NCBI GenBank assembly: GCA_026224775.1 | Contig: JAMFRP010000001.1 | Location: forward strand, 1 to 64,000 | Direction of reading: 5' to 3' | Source of the DNA: Bacteroidota bacterium | GTDB lineage: Bacteria; Bacteroidota; Bacteroidia; Sphingobacteriales; Sphingobacteriaceae | DNA: 64,000 bases | In this document: positions 1-11,364 of the stretch, piece after piece | How the letters are laid out: each line of letters begins with the position of its first letter | Position numbering within the stretch: the first letter of the stretch is position 1 | Position numbers and translations under genes: made by a program | Notes under the pieces: generated by a model | Database searches by the model: none | Seen by the model: the letters and a program-made list of their open reading frames with translations, nothing else | What the model was told of the DNA's origin: nothing

Positions 1-2
1 CA

Positions 3-653
3 CCTGCATTGGCTGAGTTAAAAGAAACTACTGTAACTGTTCGTGCCTATAAAACAATCGACTTTATTTTGCCGGGACAGTTGGGCTTTTCGCTGTTGAG
101 TACCGGTGTGTTTGGTACGGCATTCGTATTTTTGAGTCTGCGCCAAACGCTGGTTATTAAACGTTTTTTTGCTACCCCGGTTAAGCGGTATAGCATTGTA
201 GTAGGCGAGGCTTTGGCGAGAATTACCTTCGCGTTGATCGGCGCATCCTTTATATTATTGATCGGGCGGTTTGCATTTGGTTTTACGCTGATACATGGGT
301 TTGTAACCTTTATTAATATGCTGATCCTGTCCTTTATTGGGGTGGTGGTATTTATGGGTTTCGGCTTTACGGTATCCGGTATCGCCAAAAATGAAAGCAC
401 CGTACCGCCGATTGCTAATTTGGTTACTTTACCGCAGTTTTTATTATCGGGTACATTTTTCTCTATCACTGTTTTCCCAACATGGTTACAACCTATATGT
501 AAGGTGTTGCCACTAACTTTCCTGAACGATGCCATGCGCCAGGTAGCCTTTGAAGGTGCGAATTTGTGGGATGTTAACCACCAGTTGTTTTACCTGTTGC
601 TTTGGGGCATCGGTATTTACGCTGTGGCGGTTAAGGCGTTTAAGTGGGAGTAG
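3..653 (+). CDS. ABC-2 type transporter permease, C-terminal part (5' end outside window)
   Basis: The frame is open to the left edge, so the N-terminus is missing; a TTG at 9 is not a credible start. About 217 residues are visible with some five hydrophobic segments. The stretch FLLSGTFFSITVFPTWLQP followed by LPLTFLNDAMRQ matches the conserved end of ABC-2 permeases (LSG...P..l..i....PlT...ea.R). Such proteins form the membrane channel of an ABC exporter in the inner membrane, usually with an ATPase encoded next to them, here presumably to the left. The substrate cannot be read. The TAG stop at 651 is followed at once by a dispersed repeat. Confidence 0.8.
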   Translation, partial: PALAELKETTVTVRAYKTIDFILPGQLGFSLLSTGVFGTAFVFLSLRQTLVIKRFFATPVKRYSIVVGEALARITFALIGASFILLIGRFAFGFTLIHGFVTFINMLILSFIGVVVFMGFGFTVSGIAKNESTVPPIANLVTLPQFLLSGTFFSITVFPTWLQPICKVLPLTFLNDAMRQVAFEGANLWDVNHQLFYLLLWGIGIYAVAVKAFKWE

Positions 654-767
654 TTGTCTGAACCGGGATTTGGTGGATTTTTGAGATTTGCAGAATGTGA
701 TTTTCAATTGCATTCTGCAAATTCTTTAATTCCATAAATTCCGGTTCAGACAATCCAGGTTCAGACA
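654..767. repeat. Dispersed inverted repeat, family A (TTGTCTGAACC ends)
   Basis: An imperfect palindrome with perfect 11-base ends, TTGTCTGAACC at 654-664 and GGTTCAGACAA at 743-753. The interior shows paired words such as GCAGAATG / CATTCTGC. A second right end, GGTTCAGACA, follows at 758-767. Other members: 2704-2815 (decayed), 4313-4394, 53353-53444 and half copy 54773-54816. It starts on the base after a stop codon. Confidence 0.85.
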
Positions 768-771
768 TCCT

Positions 772-2479
<1,708 letters not shown>

Positions 2480-2852
2480 TTGTACTGGGTTTATATTTTA
2501 TGATTGTTGGATGAAGCTATTTTAATAGTTAAGCAAAATTAAACCTGTGTTAAGTTTGGTGCATTTGTTATAAATTTTAATTGGTGAGGTAATAATAATA
2601 TAATCTTGATAAACAAGCAAATATTATTGCTTCTTTTTGAAGCAAATGGCATTTTCTATATAAAAGATTTATTGTCGAATGTAAAAACATAAATCACCTA
2701 AATCGTCTTAATCCGAATTCAGGTAAATTTTAGAATTAGCAGAATTTAAACATACAAGCATTCTGAAAATCCGTTAATTCTATAAATTGCGGTTCACACA
2801 ATTCTGATTCAGATATTCCTCCCATGTTAATTTAACGTTAATCTTTATTTAT
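2480..2852. other. Intergenic region with a decayed family A repeat
   Basis: AT-rich spacer between divergent GH1 and eno genes. At 2704-2815 lies a worn copy of repeat family A: paired GCAGAATTT / CATTCTGAAAATCC words and a right end GGTTCACACAA with one change from the usual GGTTCAGACAA. 2542-2703 shows no gene or clear signal to me. Confidence 0.6.
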
Positions 2853-2885
2853 TTTGCCTGAGTTTTATTTGAAAGTGTATATTTG
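2853..2885 (+). promoter_or_regulatory. Bacteroidota-type promoter of eno
   Basis: A -33 TTTG at 2853-2856 and a -7 TATATTTG at 2878-2885, 21 bases apart, fit the TTTG / TAnnTTTG pattern of the primary sigma factor in Bacteroidota. This predicts a 5' leader of about 55 bases before the eno ATG. Confidence 0.75.
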
Positions 2886-2886
2886 A

Positions 2887-4245
<1,359 letters not shown>

Positions 4246-4290
4246 TTGAGTTGGCTGCATGAGCAGTTGATTAAGTTAATAAAACAATTG

Positions 4291-4316
4291 AAAGCCCCGT
4301 TTATCGGGGCTTTTGT
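4291..4316 (+). terminator. Rho-independent terminator of eno
   Basis: Hairpin AAAGCCCCG / CGGGGCTTTT with loop TTTAT, followed by TTTT. A family A repeat starts within the T run (4313). Confidence 0.9.
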
Positions 4317-4394
4317 CTGAACTCGAATTTCTGGAATTAAAGAATTAATAGAATTCTGTAAATTCTTTAATTCCGGAAATTCCGGTTCAGACAA
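4313..4394. repeat. Dispersed inverted repeat, family A, best-preserved copy
   Basis: Ends TTGTCTGAAC (4313-4322) and GGTTCAGACAA (4384-4394). The arms pair over most of their length, with inner words GGAATTAAAGAATT / AATTCTTTAATTCC and AGAATTCT in the middle. It lies between the eno terminator and the lspA promoter. Confidence 0.88.
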
Positions 4395-4399
4395 TCTGT

Positions 4400-4407
4400 T
4401 ATCTTTG
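4400..4407 (+). promoter_or_regulatory. -7 box of lspA, near-leaderless layout
   Basis: TATCTTTG fits TAnnTTTG. Its last base is 5 bases before the lspA ATG at 4413, so transcription would begin at or next to the start codon. No clear -33 TTTG is seen; the upstream bases belong to the family A repeat. Confidence 0.6.
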
Positions 4408-4412
4408 CCCCC

Positions 4413-4931
4413 ATGAAATCAAACAAGTTTGTAAGAGCTTCCATCATCGTCATCATACTGGCCTTTAATATTGGTTGCGACCAGGTTTCTAAATCCATCG
4501 CCCGTAGGGATTTGCCCGATAATCAGGTCATTGGTTTTTTAGCTAACCACGTAACGCTTGAAAAAACAGAGAATACAGGCGCATTTTTAAGCATGGGCGA
4601 TGATCTTGGTGGTCCAGTTAAGTATGTATTGCTGATGGGATTGCCTTTATTAGCATTATTAGCGGCCCTGGTTTATATTATCATCAAAACGGATATTACT
4701 AAATATACTTTACTGGGTATTATTATGGTTATTGGTGGCGGTGTGGGTAACCTTTATGATCGTGTGTTACATGGCTCAGTAACCGATTTTATGCATATTG
4801 ATTTTATAATCTTCCAAACGGGGGTGTTTAATGTTGCCGATATGTCGATTATGGCGGGGATGGGATTTATTTTAGCGGATTCTTACTTGAAGAGAAAAGA
4901 GGACAAAAGGCATTTGGTTGTTGAGGAATAG
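4413..4931 (+). CDS. lspA: Lipoprotein signal peptidase (signal peptidase II)
   Basis: 172 residues. It cleaves the signal peptide of prolipoproteins before the lipid-modified cysteine in the inner membrane. Four hydrophobic segments are visible (near 8-24, 72-94, 101-117 and 138-158). Conserved blocks of the aspartic protease are present: CDQVSKSIARRDLP, TENTGAFLSMGDD, GGGVGNLYDRVLHGSVTDF with the first catalytic Asp, and GVFNVADMSIMAG with the second. The start at 4413 gives a normal N-terminus and lies immediately after the -7 box. The lipoprotein TamL encoded at 22-25 kb would be one of its substrates. Confidence 0.95.
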   Translation: MKSNKFVRASIIVIILAFNIGCDQVSKSIARRDLPDNQVIGFLANHVTLEKTENTGAFLSMGDDLGGPVKYVLLMGLPLLALLAALVYIIIKTDITKYTLLGIIMVIGGGVGNLYDRVLHGSVTDFMHIDFIIFQTGVFNVADMSIMAGMGFILADSYLKRKEDKRHLVVEE

Positions 4932-4942
4932 TATTTCCGTGC

Positions 4943-5079
4943 GTCATTGCGAGCGATAGCGTGGCAATCCCCGACTATACAAGATGTAAAACTATTGTCA
5001 TTGCGAGGAACGAAGCAATCGCGAACTTTTCATAGAGCTGCTCTGTATTGCATGAGATTGCTTCGTTTCTCGCAATGAC
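4943..5079. repeat. Dispersed inverted repeat, family B (GTCATTGCGAG), composite copy
   Basis: A complete unit at 4997-5079 opens with GTCATTGCGAGGAACGAAGC and closes with its reverse complement. A half unit of the subtype with GCGTGGCAATCCC precedes it at 4943-4979. Other B copies: 7902-8010, 11231-11315, 12928-12970 (half), 13278-13300 (half), 22338-22422, 44126-44210, 52224-52302. Confidence 0.88.
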
Positions 5080-5095
5080 AATTAATATAGAATGC

Positions 5096-5180
5096 GTTAG
5101 GGGTAGCAACGGATACCGGCCCGAGCCTAAGCTGGGGGCGTATGAGCGAATGACCCGACCCACAGGGGAACGCCCAATTT
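5096..5180. repeat. Dispersed repeat, family G (GCAACGGATACCGGCC)
   Basis: GC-rich segment with the words GGTAGCAACGGATACCGGCC and GTATGAGCGAATGACCCGACC. A related copy lies at 13306-13392 (GCAGCGGGTACCGGCC, GTATGAGCGAAAAGC). Both follow a family B unit directly. Confidence 0.6.
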
Positions 5181-5212
5181 AAATTCAAAAGCCTAACCCA
5201 TACCCCAACCGA

Positions 5213-5878
5213 TTAATAATTATAATCCACAAATACTTTTATTAATACAGCAATAGCAAATATTATAATTGACAGATAGAATATGTTTCTACCATGTTTG
5301 CGATCATGATCATTGTAGTCATAAACCTTTTCGCCATTGGGCAATGTTTTTTTGGATGAAAGTAAATGCCAGCCAATAAAAATGCCTAATATGCCACCCA
5401 AAAAAGCCGCCATGTAGCCTACAACAATCCATGTGGTTTGTGGGGTTTCGGGCTCTTTTAACTCCTCAATTCTTTTTTCCTTAAGTTCTGCCAGGTATTT
5501 ATCATTTATCGTAATGCCGCGCTCTGTAAGTATTTTTTGGGCTAGCAGATAATCAAAAGCACTCCATTCATCGGCCTTAGTTATTAAATCTATCAGCTCG
5601 TCATTGGTAAATTTGAATAAATAATAATCTACTTCAACCTCATCAATATTCGTGGCTTCTTCTTCAACTAAAAGTTGATTAACCTGTTCAAAATCCTCAC
5701 TTTTTATTTTAACGGCGTATTCGTTTGCCAGTTCATTGTTCAATACAAATGTAGGGTTAAACGTTAACGACTCCTCTTCAATAGTATATTCAATGTTATG
5801 GCGTTGCAAAATATCGGCAAGGTTGTTAGCCAAAGCTATATCATTAAATCTTTGATAGGTGATAAAATTAGGTTCCAT
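5213..5878 (-). CDS. Membrane protein with DUF2007-like N-terminal domain
   Basis: 221 residues. The N-terminal half (FITYQRFNDIALANNLADIL, then a strand-rich stretch ending near residue 75) resembles the DUF2007 'signal-transducing protein' fold, in which a small alpha/beta domain precedes a membrane part. A Glu/Asp-rich middle follows. Two membrane helices are visible (about 147-168 and 199-216), separated by a short polar loop with HDRKHG. No enzymatic motif is seen. It is a single gene between repeats and the helicase gene, which is divergent. The function is unknown and the domain call is from sequence resemblance only. Confidence 0.75.
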   Translation of the reverse strand: MEPNFITYQRFNDIALANNLADILQRHNIEYTIEEESLTFNPTFVLNNELANEYAVKIKSEDFEQVNQLLVEEEATNIDEVEVDYYLFKFTNDELIDLITKADEWSAFDYLLAQKILTERGITINDKYLAELKEKRIEELKEPETPQTTWIVVGYMAAFLGGILGIFIGWHLLSSKKTLPNGEKVYDYNDHDRKHGRNIFYLSIIIFAIAVLIKVFVDYNY

Positions 5879-5980
5879 TATTTACAAACTTTAGGTTGTT
5901 CAATATAAATAAAGTAATATCAAAATGAAGCATATATGTTTCACAAACATGTGATTATGCCTGTTGCCAATAAAAAAGCG

Positions 5981-5988
5981 TATCTTTG
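5981..5988 (+). promoter_or_regulatory. -7 box upstream of the RNA helicase gene
   Basis: TATCTTTG fits TAnnTTTG; the -33 region is weak. It predicts a leader of about 85-90 bases before the ATG at 6081, long compared with neighbours. Long leaders are common for cold-inducible DEAD-box genes, but regulation cannot be read here. Confidence 0.6.
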
Positions 5989-6080
5989 CGGAATAATACC
6001 CGTTCGCTTACGGTTTTGATCATTGAAACTCTTCAGATCCGCTTATGCAATCGCGTTAGCACATATATTAAAAACATTAC

Positions 6081-7403
6081 ATGTCATTCGAAAAATTAAA
6101 TTTAATTGAGCCTATACTCAGGGCTTTAAAAACTGAGGGATATACTACACCTACGCCTATACAGGAGCAATCCATCCCTATTATATTACAACAAAAAGAT
6201 TTACTAGGCTGCGCGCAAACCGGTACCGGTAAAACCGCGGCTTTTGCTATACCTATTTTACAATTATTGTATAATGATAGGTTGCAGCACAAAGAACAAA
6301 AAACAATAAAGGCACTAATTTTAACTCCGACACGTGAGTTGGCTATACAAATTGGCGAAAGCTTTACCGCTTACGGTAAACATACCGGCTTAAAGCAAAT
6401 AGTGGTTTTTGGTGGTGTATCACAAAATCCACAGGCTGATGCTATCCGCCGTGGTGTTGATATTTTGGTAGCGACGCCTGGTCGTTTATTGGATTTGATG
6501 CAGCAACGCATTGTTCATTTAGATCACATTAAAATGTTGGTTTTGGATGAAGCCGACCGTATGCTGGATATGGGTTTTGTTAACGATGTTAAAAAGATCA
6601 TAGCTAAAGTGCCATCAAAAAGGCAAACATTATTCTTTTCGGCTACTATGCCTAAAGAGATACAAACACTTGCCGATACCATATTAACGCGTCCTGAAAA
6701 GGTGGAAGTTACCCCGGTATCATCAACTGCGGACACTATACAGCAGGAACTTTTTTATGTGGAGAAGAATGACAAAAGAGCGTTGCTTAACCATATTTTA
6801 AAAGATAAAGAGATTAAAACGGCATTGGTATTTACCCGTACCAAACATGGTGCTGATAAAGTGGTGAAAGACCTTGTAAAGGTTGGTATTACTGCCGAGG
6901 CTATACACGGTAATAAATCGCAAAATGCACGTCAACGGGCTTTAACTAACTTTAAAAACCGTACTACACGTGTATTAATTGCTACCGATATTGCCGCTCG
7001 CGGCATTGATATTGACGAGCTTACCCACGTTATAAACTACGAATTACCAAACGTACCTGAAACCTATGTACACCGTATTGGTCGTACAGGTAGGGCAGGA
7101 GCAAGTGGGATAGCTTTATCTTTTTGCGATGCAGAGGAATTGCCTTTCTTAAAAGACATACATAAACTAATTGCCAAACAAATACCTGTTAACGAGGAAC
7201 ATCCTTACCCGATGAGCCCGCAAAGCATGGTTGCTAAAGCCGAAGCTGCAAAAAGCGGTGGCGGAGGTGGTCGTGGTGGTGCGCCTAAGCGTGGCCGTGG
7301 CTATGGTAACAAAGACCGTGGTCGTGCTGGTAGCGGTGGCAGTGGTATGAGCGGTGCCAGTAAAGGTAGCAGCTGGGGTAATAGAGGCGGTAGAAGAGAT
7401 TAA
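6081..7403 (+). CDS. DEAD-box ATP-dependent RNA helicase, RhlE type
   Basis: 440 residues. It unwinds RNA duplexes using ATP, with roles in ribosome assembly and RNA turnover. All helicase motifs are present: Q motif region [11 protein letters not shown], Walker [73 protein letters not shown] and [10 protein letters not shown]. The tail after about residue 385 is Gly/Arg/Ser rich ([16 protein letters not shown]), an RGG-like RNA-binding extension usual in Bacteroidota RhlE proteins. Monocistronic, with a repeat just after the stop. Confidence 0.95.
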   Translation: MSFEKLNLIEPILRALKTEGYTTPTPIQEQSIPIILQQKDLLGCAQTGTGKTAAFAIPILQLLYNDRLQHKEQKTIKALILTPTRELAIQIGESFTAYGKHTGLKQIVVFGGVSQNPQADAIRRGVDILVATPGRLLDLMQQRIVHLDHIKMLVLDEADRMLDMGFVNDVKKIIAKVPSKRQTLFFSATMPKEIQTLADTILTRPEKVEVTPVSSTADTIQQELFYVEKNDKRALLNHILKDKEIKTALVFTRTKHGADKVVKDLVKVGITAEAIHGNKSQNARQRALTNFKNRTTRVLIATDIAARGIDIDELTHVINYELPNVPETYVHRIGRTGRAGASGIALSFCDAEELPFLKDIHKLIAKQIPVNEEHPYPMSPQSMVAKAEAAKSGGGGGRGGAPKRGRGYGNKDRGRAGSGGSGMSGASKGSSWGNRGGRRD

Positions 7404-7410
7404 GCGGATT

Positions 7411-7477
7411 GTCACACTGAGGTACTCGAAGTACGCGGGCAGAGGCCTTTACGCTTATGCTTCGAGTACCTCATGAC
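7411..7477. repeat. Dispersed inverted repeat, family D (TCACACTGAGGTACTCGAAG)
   Basis: GTCACACTGAGGTACTCGAAG pairs with CTTCGAGTACCTCATGAC. It starts 7 bases after the helicase stop and may act as a transcript end. A right-half copy is at 37255-37275. Confidence 0.75.
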
Positions 7478-7574
7478 AATGCTCTTTTTTAGCCATCACT
7501 GTTAATAAGTTAATAATCCCTATTGTGGCAATCAAAGTTTTGCTTTAATTTTAAATAAATTAATTGCCTGTTGT

Positions 7575-7874
7575 ATGCAACGCCTTTTTCTTCTTTTTAA
7601 GAATAAGTTTTTTTGGGTTACCGCGGCTTTTTTGGTGTGGATGTTGTTTTTTGATAAGAACGATCTGATATCGCAATTTCAATACCATCAGGAAGTTAGC
7701 AAGCTAAAAACCGAGCGCGATTTTTATACCAAGCAAACCGCCCAGGTAACTAAAGACTTAAGTGAGCTAACATCAAACCCAGCTCAGCTAGAGAAATTCG
7801 CACGTGAAAAGTACCTGATGAAGAAGGATAACGAGGATGTTTTTGTGATAGTAAAAGACAAGCCCTCGAACTAA
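7575..7874 (+). CDS. Septum formation initiator family protein (FtsB/DivIC-like)
   Basis: 99 residues. One membrane helix near 12-27, then a coiled coil (HQEVSKLKTERDFYTKQTAQV) and the family's C-terminal block NPAQLEKFAREKYLMKKDNEDVF. Proteins of this kind join the divisome with FtsL/FtsQ in the inner membrane and connect septal peptidoglycan synthesis to division. In Bacteroidota the gene is often near eno, which agrees with eno lying 3.3 kb upstream. The last 12 codons plus stop are duplicated at 8016-8052 on the far side of a family B repeat. Confidence 0.9.
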   Translation: MQRLFLLFKNKFFWVTAAFLVWMLFFDKNDLISQFQYHQEVSKLKTERDFYTKQTAQVTKDLSELTSNPAQLEKFAREKYLMKKDNEDVFVIVKDKPSN

Positions 7875-8052
7875 GGAGCTGTTTGAAATTATAAAACTAT
7901 CGTCATTGCGAGGTACGAAGAAATCTCTACATAGGCAAGGCGATTAGAAAGGTATGAATCTGTAGAGCAGCTCTGTAAAGTATAGAGATTGCTTCGTACC
8001 TCGCAATGACGCTTTGTTTTTGTGATAGTAAAAGACAAACCATCTAACTAAG
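7839..8052. repeat. 37-base direct repeat flanking a family B inverted repeat
   Basis: 7839-7875 (the 3' end of the FtsB-like gene, including its TAA) recurs at 8016-8052 with three mismatches. The inverted repeat 7902-8010 (GTCATTGCGAGGTACGAAG ... CTTCGTACCTCGCAATGAC) lies between the two copies. The second copy is not part of any gene. Confidence 0.85.
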
Positions 8053-8069
8053 TTCGGCTCCCACTAAAA

Positions 8070-9545
8070 TTAAGTAAGCTTTAACGTGAATTTGGTGCCT
8101 ACATTCACCGTGCTTTCAATCTTAATAGTACCGCCTAATGATTCTACCTGGCTACGCGTAATAAACAGGCCTATGCCTTTGGCATCGGTGTTTTTGTGGA
8201 AGGTTTTATACATCCCAAAAACTTTGTCGCCATGCCGTTCCAGATCAATACCAATACCATTATCCTCAAATATCATGTAGATATGCCCATTCATTTGAAA
8301 GGTGTAGCATTTTATTAAAGGGGCATGATCTTTCTGCCTGTATTTTATTGAGTTGGTTAACAGGTTTTGAAATATGCTTTCCAAATATGCCGGGATGTAA
8401 TTTATTTCGGGGCTTTCGCTAAAATCAAACTCAATGTGGGCATCAACATCGGTAATATTACTTTGCAGGGCACCCATCACCTGTTTAAATATGGTTTCAA
8501 ACTGAATTACCGTTTTATCATCATTTATCTCAGCTTGTATTTGAACTATTTCTTCCAGATGTTTAACGGTGGTATTAAGGCTTGAGCTTATTGCTTTTAT
8601 GTGTTCAAATACCTCCAGTCTTTCTTCAGCAGAATCAGTTTCGGTATACAAATTAACCATAAAATCAAGATTGCCGGTATGCGAACGCAGGTTATGCGAA
8701 ACCATATAAGCGAAATTCTGCAGGCGCTTGTTTTGATCGTGAGAGAGCGTTAAGGAGCTTTGTGTGGTTAACTCTCTTTTTTTGCTTTCGTTGATGTCCT
8801 GTAGTATACCCCGGATGTTAATGCACCTACCCAGGTTATCAATAATAGGTATAGCCTTAAATCTAACCCATATCACCCTGTTTTTGGCTGTGCGGAAAGG
8901 TAATTCCAAATCAAATGCATGGCATGACTTTAGAATTTTTTCGATAGCATTATTTACCTGAGGGCGGTATTTCGGTTCAAAAAAACTGATAGCTTCATCA
9001 ACAGTAAGGGCAACTGTATTGCTGATTTCAAATATATCATACCCTTCTTTAGAAAGGAGTAAATTCATGGAGTGTATCTCGATCTCCCATAAAGCTACTT
9101 TTGCCAGTTTGCCTGCTTCGTTAAACCATAGGTCTTTTTGTGCGGCCTGATATTCGGCTATTTTATAAGCATTTATATTAACAATAAAGCCATAAACCTT
9201 AGGGATTGAGGGGTCAGCGCTCCGTTTGCTTGAACTTTCAAACCATTGATAACCATGTTTGGTTAACAGCCTTATTTGTACGGTTGATATATTGCTTTGA
9301 TTGCGCTCGGTAATAGATTTAGTGTAGGCAGCCTTATCGCCATGATAGAGCAGGTGCTCAAAAAAATAATTGTACGACGATTCAATTTCACCGGGTTCAT
9401 AACCTAACACCCGGTAAAACCCATCGTACCATTTAACCTCATTAGTATTGATGTTAAACTCCCAAATACCTGCATTTGTATTATTTACTACATGAGTAAA
9501 TTGGGATGCACTATCTTTTGAATTGTGATCGTCAGTAAAACTCAT
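8070..9545 (-). CDS. PAS-domain sensor histidine kinase
   Basis: 491 residues, no membrane helix, so probably cytoplasmic. Two PAS domains occupy roughly 15-125 (GIWEFNINTNEVKWYDGFY, then GYEPGEIESS) and 140-255 with a PAC end (IRGILQDINESKKRE). The dimerisation helix has YMVSHNLRSHTGN with His284 as the phosphorylated residue. The ATPase domain shows FQNLLTNSIKYR (N box), FEDNGIGIDLERHGDKVF (G1) and KGIGLFITRSQVESLGG (G2). There is no receiver domain and no adjacent response regulator, so the partner is unknown. Upstream is a 530-base spacer. Confidence 0.9.
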   Translation of the reverse strand: MSFTDDHNSKDSASQFTHVVNNTNAGIWEFNINTNEVKWYDGFYRVLGYEPGEIESSYNYFFEHLLYHGDKAAYTKSITERNQSNISTVQIRLLTKHGYQWFESSSKRSADPSIPKVYGFIVNINAYKIAEYQAAQKDLWFNEAGKLAKVALWEIEIHSMNLLLSKEGYDIFEISNTVALTVDEAISFFEPKYRPQVNNAIEKILKSCHAFDLELPFRTAKNRVIWVRFKAIPIIDNLGRCINIRGILQDINESKKRELTTQSSLTLSHDQNKRLQNFAYMVSHNLRSHTGNLDFMVNLYTETDSAEERLEVFEHIKAISSSLNTTVKHLEEIVQIQAEINDDKTVIQFETIFKQVMGALQSNITDVDAHIEFDFSESPEINYIPAYLESIFQNLLTNSIKYRQKDHAPLIKCYTFQMNGHIYMIFEDNGIGIDLERHGDKVFGMYKTFHKNTDAKGIGLFITRSQVESLGGTIKIESTVNVGTKFTLKLT

Positions 9546-10075
9546 ATATTAATTAGTCCATTCATAACACGCATGCACATGTAAAATATGTGCCACTAAT
9601 ATCAATTTCGCTTATTTAAAACCTCAGGTTGTTAATTTTATAATATAGATTAAAATACAGACGCCAAATATACTAATGATATGGTATAAATAGCTATAAA
9701 CAAGCTGTTTACAAGTCTTATTTCGGTCAAATTACTTTATTGTTTGTAACTAATGGTTAATTAAAGCGGGCATACTTTAAAGAAAATTTTCAAAGAAATT
9801 TTCTTTAAATAAATATGATGCCTTTATACGTTTAGAATGGACAATTTTATATAACCAAATGGAAATCTGTTATTAACTATCGGGAAATATGACTGTTGTA
9901 AAAAATTTCCTAATAATTTATTTGTACAGATTAATGGGCATAAATATTTATCCACATTCTAATTTATAATAGTTTTTAGGGTAAGTATACGGGATAAGCT
10001 TTAGGTATGTTGTATAACCCATAGCTGTGTATTGTGTTATACAGCTATGGGTATAGTATAAGGGAGAGCGCGTAA
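9546..10075. other. 530-base intergenic region with two strong hairpins
   Basis: AT-rich. A perfect 14-base inverted repeat, TTTAAAGAAAATTT / AAATTTTCTTTAAA with a 6-base loop, lies at 9776-9809. A perfect 12-base one, ACCCATAGCTGT / ACAGCTATGGGT with a 12-base loop, lies at 10017-10052 and could end the minus-strand transcript coming from 10076, although no T run follows. No gene or clear -7 box is seen. Confidence 0.65.
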
Positions 10076-10627
10076 TTACTCTGCTCTTCTGGGTTTTGCA
10101 GTAGCTTTTGGCTTAGCAGTAGCCTTTGGTGCCGGTTGTTTAGTAACAGCCTTAGGTGCAGTAGTTGCAACTGGTTTTTTAACAGCAACAGCAGGCTTTG
10201 CAGCATCAGAATCAGTTTCTTCAGCAGCAGGGGCTTCGGTAGCAGGTGTTTCGTTAAACAATGGCATATCTTTAAGGATATGGAACCAGTTAACGATTTT
10301 TTTCATATCAGATGCGTAAACCTTTTCCTCATCATGATCCGGGGCAACTTCCAGGAAAAATTCCCTTAGTTTTTTGCCATCGGTTTTAGAATCAGGAACG
10401 TTTGTCGCGGTTTTCATTTTAGCAAAAACATCCGTAAGCTTAATATCCTCGTTAAAACCAAAAATGGTAATTTCATCTAAAGCAGCCAGTTTAGCTGTTG
10501 AAAGGTTGGCCACTAATTTTGTTTTTTGCGCATCCAGGCTCTCCAATATAAAGCCTGTTTTATTTTGTGAAAGCGCTTTCCACAATCCCGGTTTGCCGGA
10601 TACTGCTACTATTCCCTGTAAGTTCAT
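10076..10627 (-). CDS. DUF5606 family protein
   Basis: 183 residues from the ATG at 10627. That start is chosen because the family begins MNLQGIVAVSGKPGLW, whereas the longer frame from 10678 adds 17 residues encoded by a palindromic repeat. The conserved region ends near residue 120 (DHDEEKVYASDMKKIVNWF). The tail is low-complexity Ala/Pro/Lys (APKATAKPKATAKPRRAE), suggesting a flexible, basic, possibly nucleic-acid-binding end. The function is unknown. It lies downstream of the PPIase on the same strand, separated only by the repeat, so co-transcription is likely. Confidence 0.85.
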   Translation of the reverse strand: MNLQGIVAVSGKPGLWKALSQNKTGFILESLDAQKTKLVANLSTAKLAALDEITIFGFNEDIKLTDVFAKMKTATNVPDSKTDGKKLREFFLEVAPDHDEEKVYASDMKKIVNWFHILKDMPLFNETPATEAPAAEETDSDAAKPAVAVKKPVATTAPKAVTKQPAPKATAKPKATAKPRRAE

Positions 10628-10628
10628 G

Positions 10629-10712
10629 TTTGGTTGATTGGGTTGAATGGGTTGATTAAGTGAGTAGTTAAAAACCAATCAACTTAATCAACCCATTCAA
10701 CTATTCACTAGT
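10629..10712. repeat. Inverted repeat, family H (GTTGAATGGGTTGATTAAGT)
   Basis: GTTGAATGGGTTGATTAAGT and its reverse complement form about 20-base arms with a loop of roughly 20. The repeat fills the whole gap between the PPIase stop and the DUF5606 start. The PPIase TAG stop (10708-10710) is inside the repeat edge (TAGTGAATAGTTGAATGG on the minus strand). A related copy is at 46079-46162. Confidence 0.8.
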
Positions 10713-11145
10713 CTTCTATTACTTCTATGGTTAAAATCTTATCGTTTTGGCGGATATCGTCAACCACATCAACATTCTCGATCACCTTACCGAAACAAGT
10801 ATGGTTACGATCTAAATGTGCGGTATTCTCGCGGCTATGGCAGATGAAAAATTGTGAACCCCCAGTGTTACGGCCAGCATGAGCCATTGATAATACACCA
10901 CGATCATGGTATTGGTTATCGCCTGTTAATTCGCAATCAATTTTGTAACCCGGGCCACCAGCGCCAGTGCCGGTTGGGTCGCCACCCTGTATCATAAAGT
11001 TAGGGATAACCCTGTGGAAAGTTACGTTGTCATAAAATCCTGATTTAGCCAGTTTTTTAAAATTAGCCACTGCAATAGGGGCATCATTATCATAAAACTC
11101 GACAGTCATGTCGCCTTTTTCGGTTTTAATAATCGCTTTACTCAT
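10708..11145 (-). CDS. Peptidyl-prolyl cis-trans isomerase, cyclophilin type
   Basis: 145 residues, a minimal cyclophilin without signal peptide, so cytoplasmic (PpiB-like). It speeds proline isomerisation during folding. Active-site motifs are FHRVIPNFMIQGGDPTGTG, GVLSMAHAGRNTGGSQFFI and HLDRNHTCFGKV. Its stop codon is supplied by repeat H. A TACATTTG -7 box lies upstream on the minus strand. Confidence 0.95.
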   Translation of the reverse strand: MSKAIIKTEKGDMTVEFYDNDAPIAVANFKKLAKSGFYDNVTFHRVIPNFMIQGGDPTGTGAGGPGYKIDCELTGDNQYHDRGVLSMAHAGRNTGGSQFFICHSRENTAHLDRNHTCFGKVIENVDVVDDIRQNDKILTIEVIED

Positions 11146-11166
11146 TTCTAATTTTTATATAGTTGG

Positions 11167-11174
11167 CAAATGTA
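11167..11174 (-). promoter_or_regulatory. -7 box of the PPIase gene
   Basis: Minus-strand TACATTTG fits TAnnTTTG, 21 bases before the ATG at 11145. A TTTTC on the same strand about 19 bases farther up could serve as a weak -33 element. Confidence 0.55.
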
Positions 11175-11230
11175 ATAAATTGACGTGAAAGCCGAAAAGA
11201 TAAAGGAGTTACAATATATTTATTCAAGGC

Positions 11231-11315
11231 GTCATTGCGAGCGAAGCGTGGCAATCCCAAACTATACAGGGCAGATTTGCAATGTCGGGGATTGCCACGC
11301 TCCGCTCGCAATGAC
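11231..11315. repeat. Dispersed inverted repeat, family B
   Basis: GTCATTGCGAGCGAAGCGTG at the left pairs with the right end CGCTCGCAATGAC; subtype with GCGTGGCAATCCC / GGGGATTGCCACGC. Confidence 0.88.
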
Positions 11316-11364
11316 GATAGTGGAGAGTTCGGTGGATTCAATGACAGAACGGATGATATACTTA

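Noticed and set aside
7167..7415. 82-residue minus-strand frame rich in Thr
   Set aside because: Antisense of the Gly/Arg-rich helicase tail; low complexity only.
10628..10678. Longer start for the DUF5606 protein
   Set aside because: The extra 17 residues (NQPIQPNQPN) come from repeat H; the family starts at MNLQGIVAVSG.
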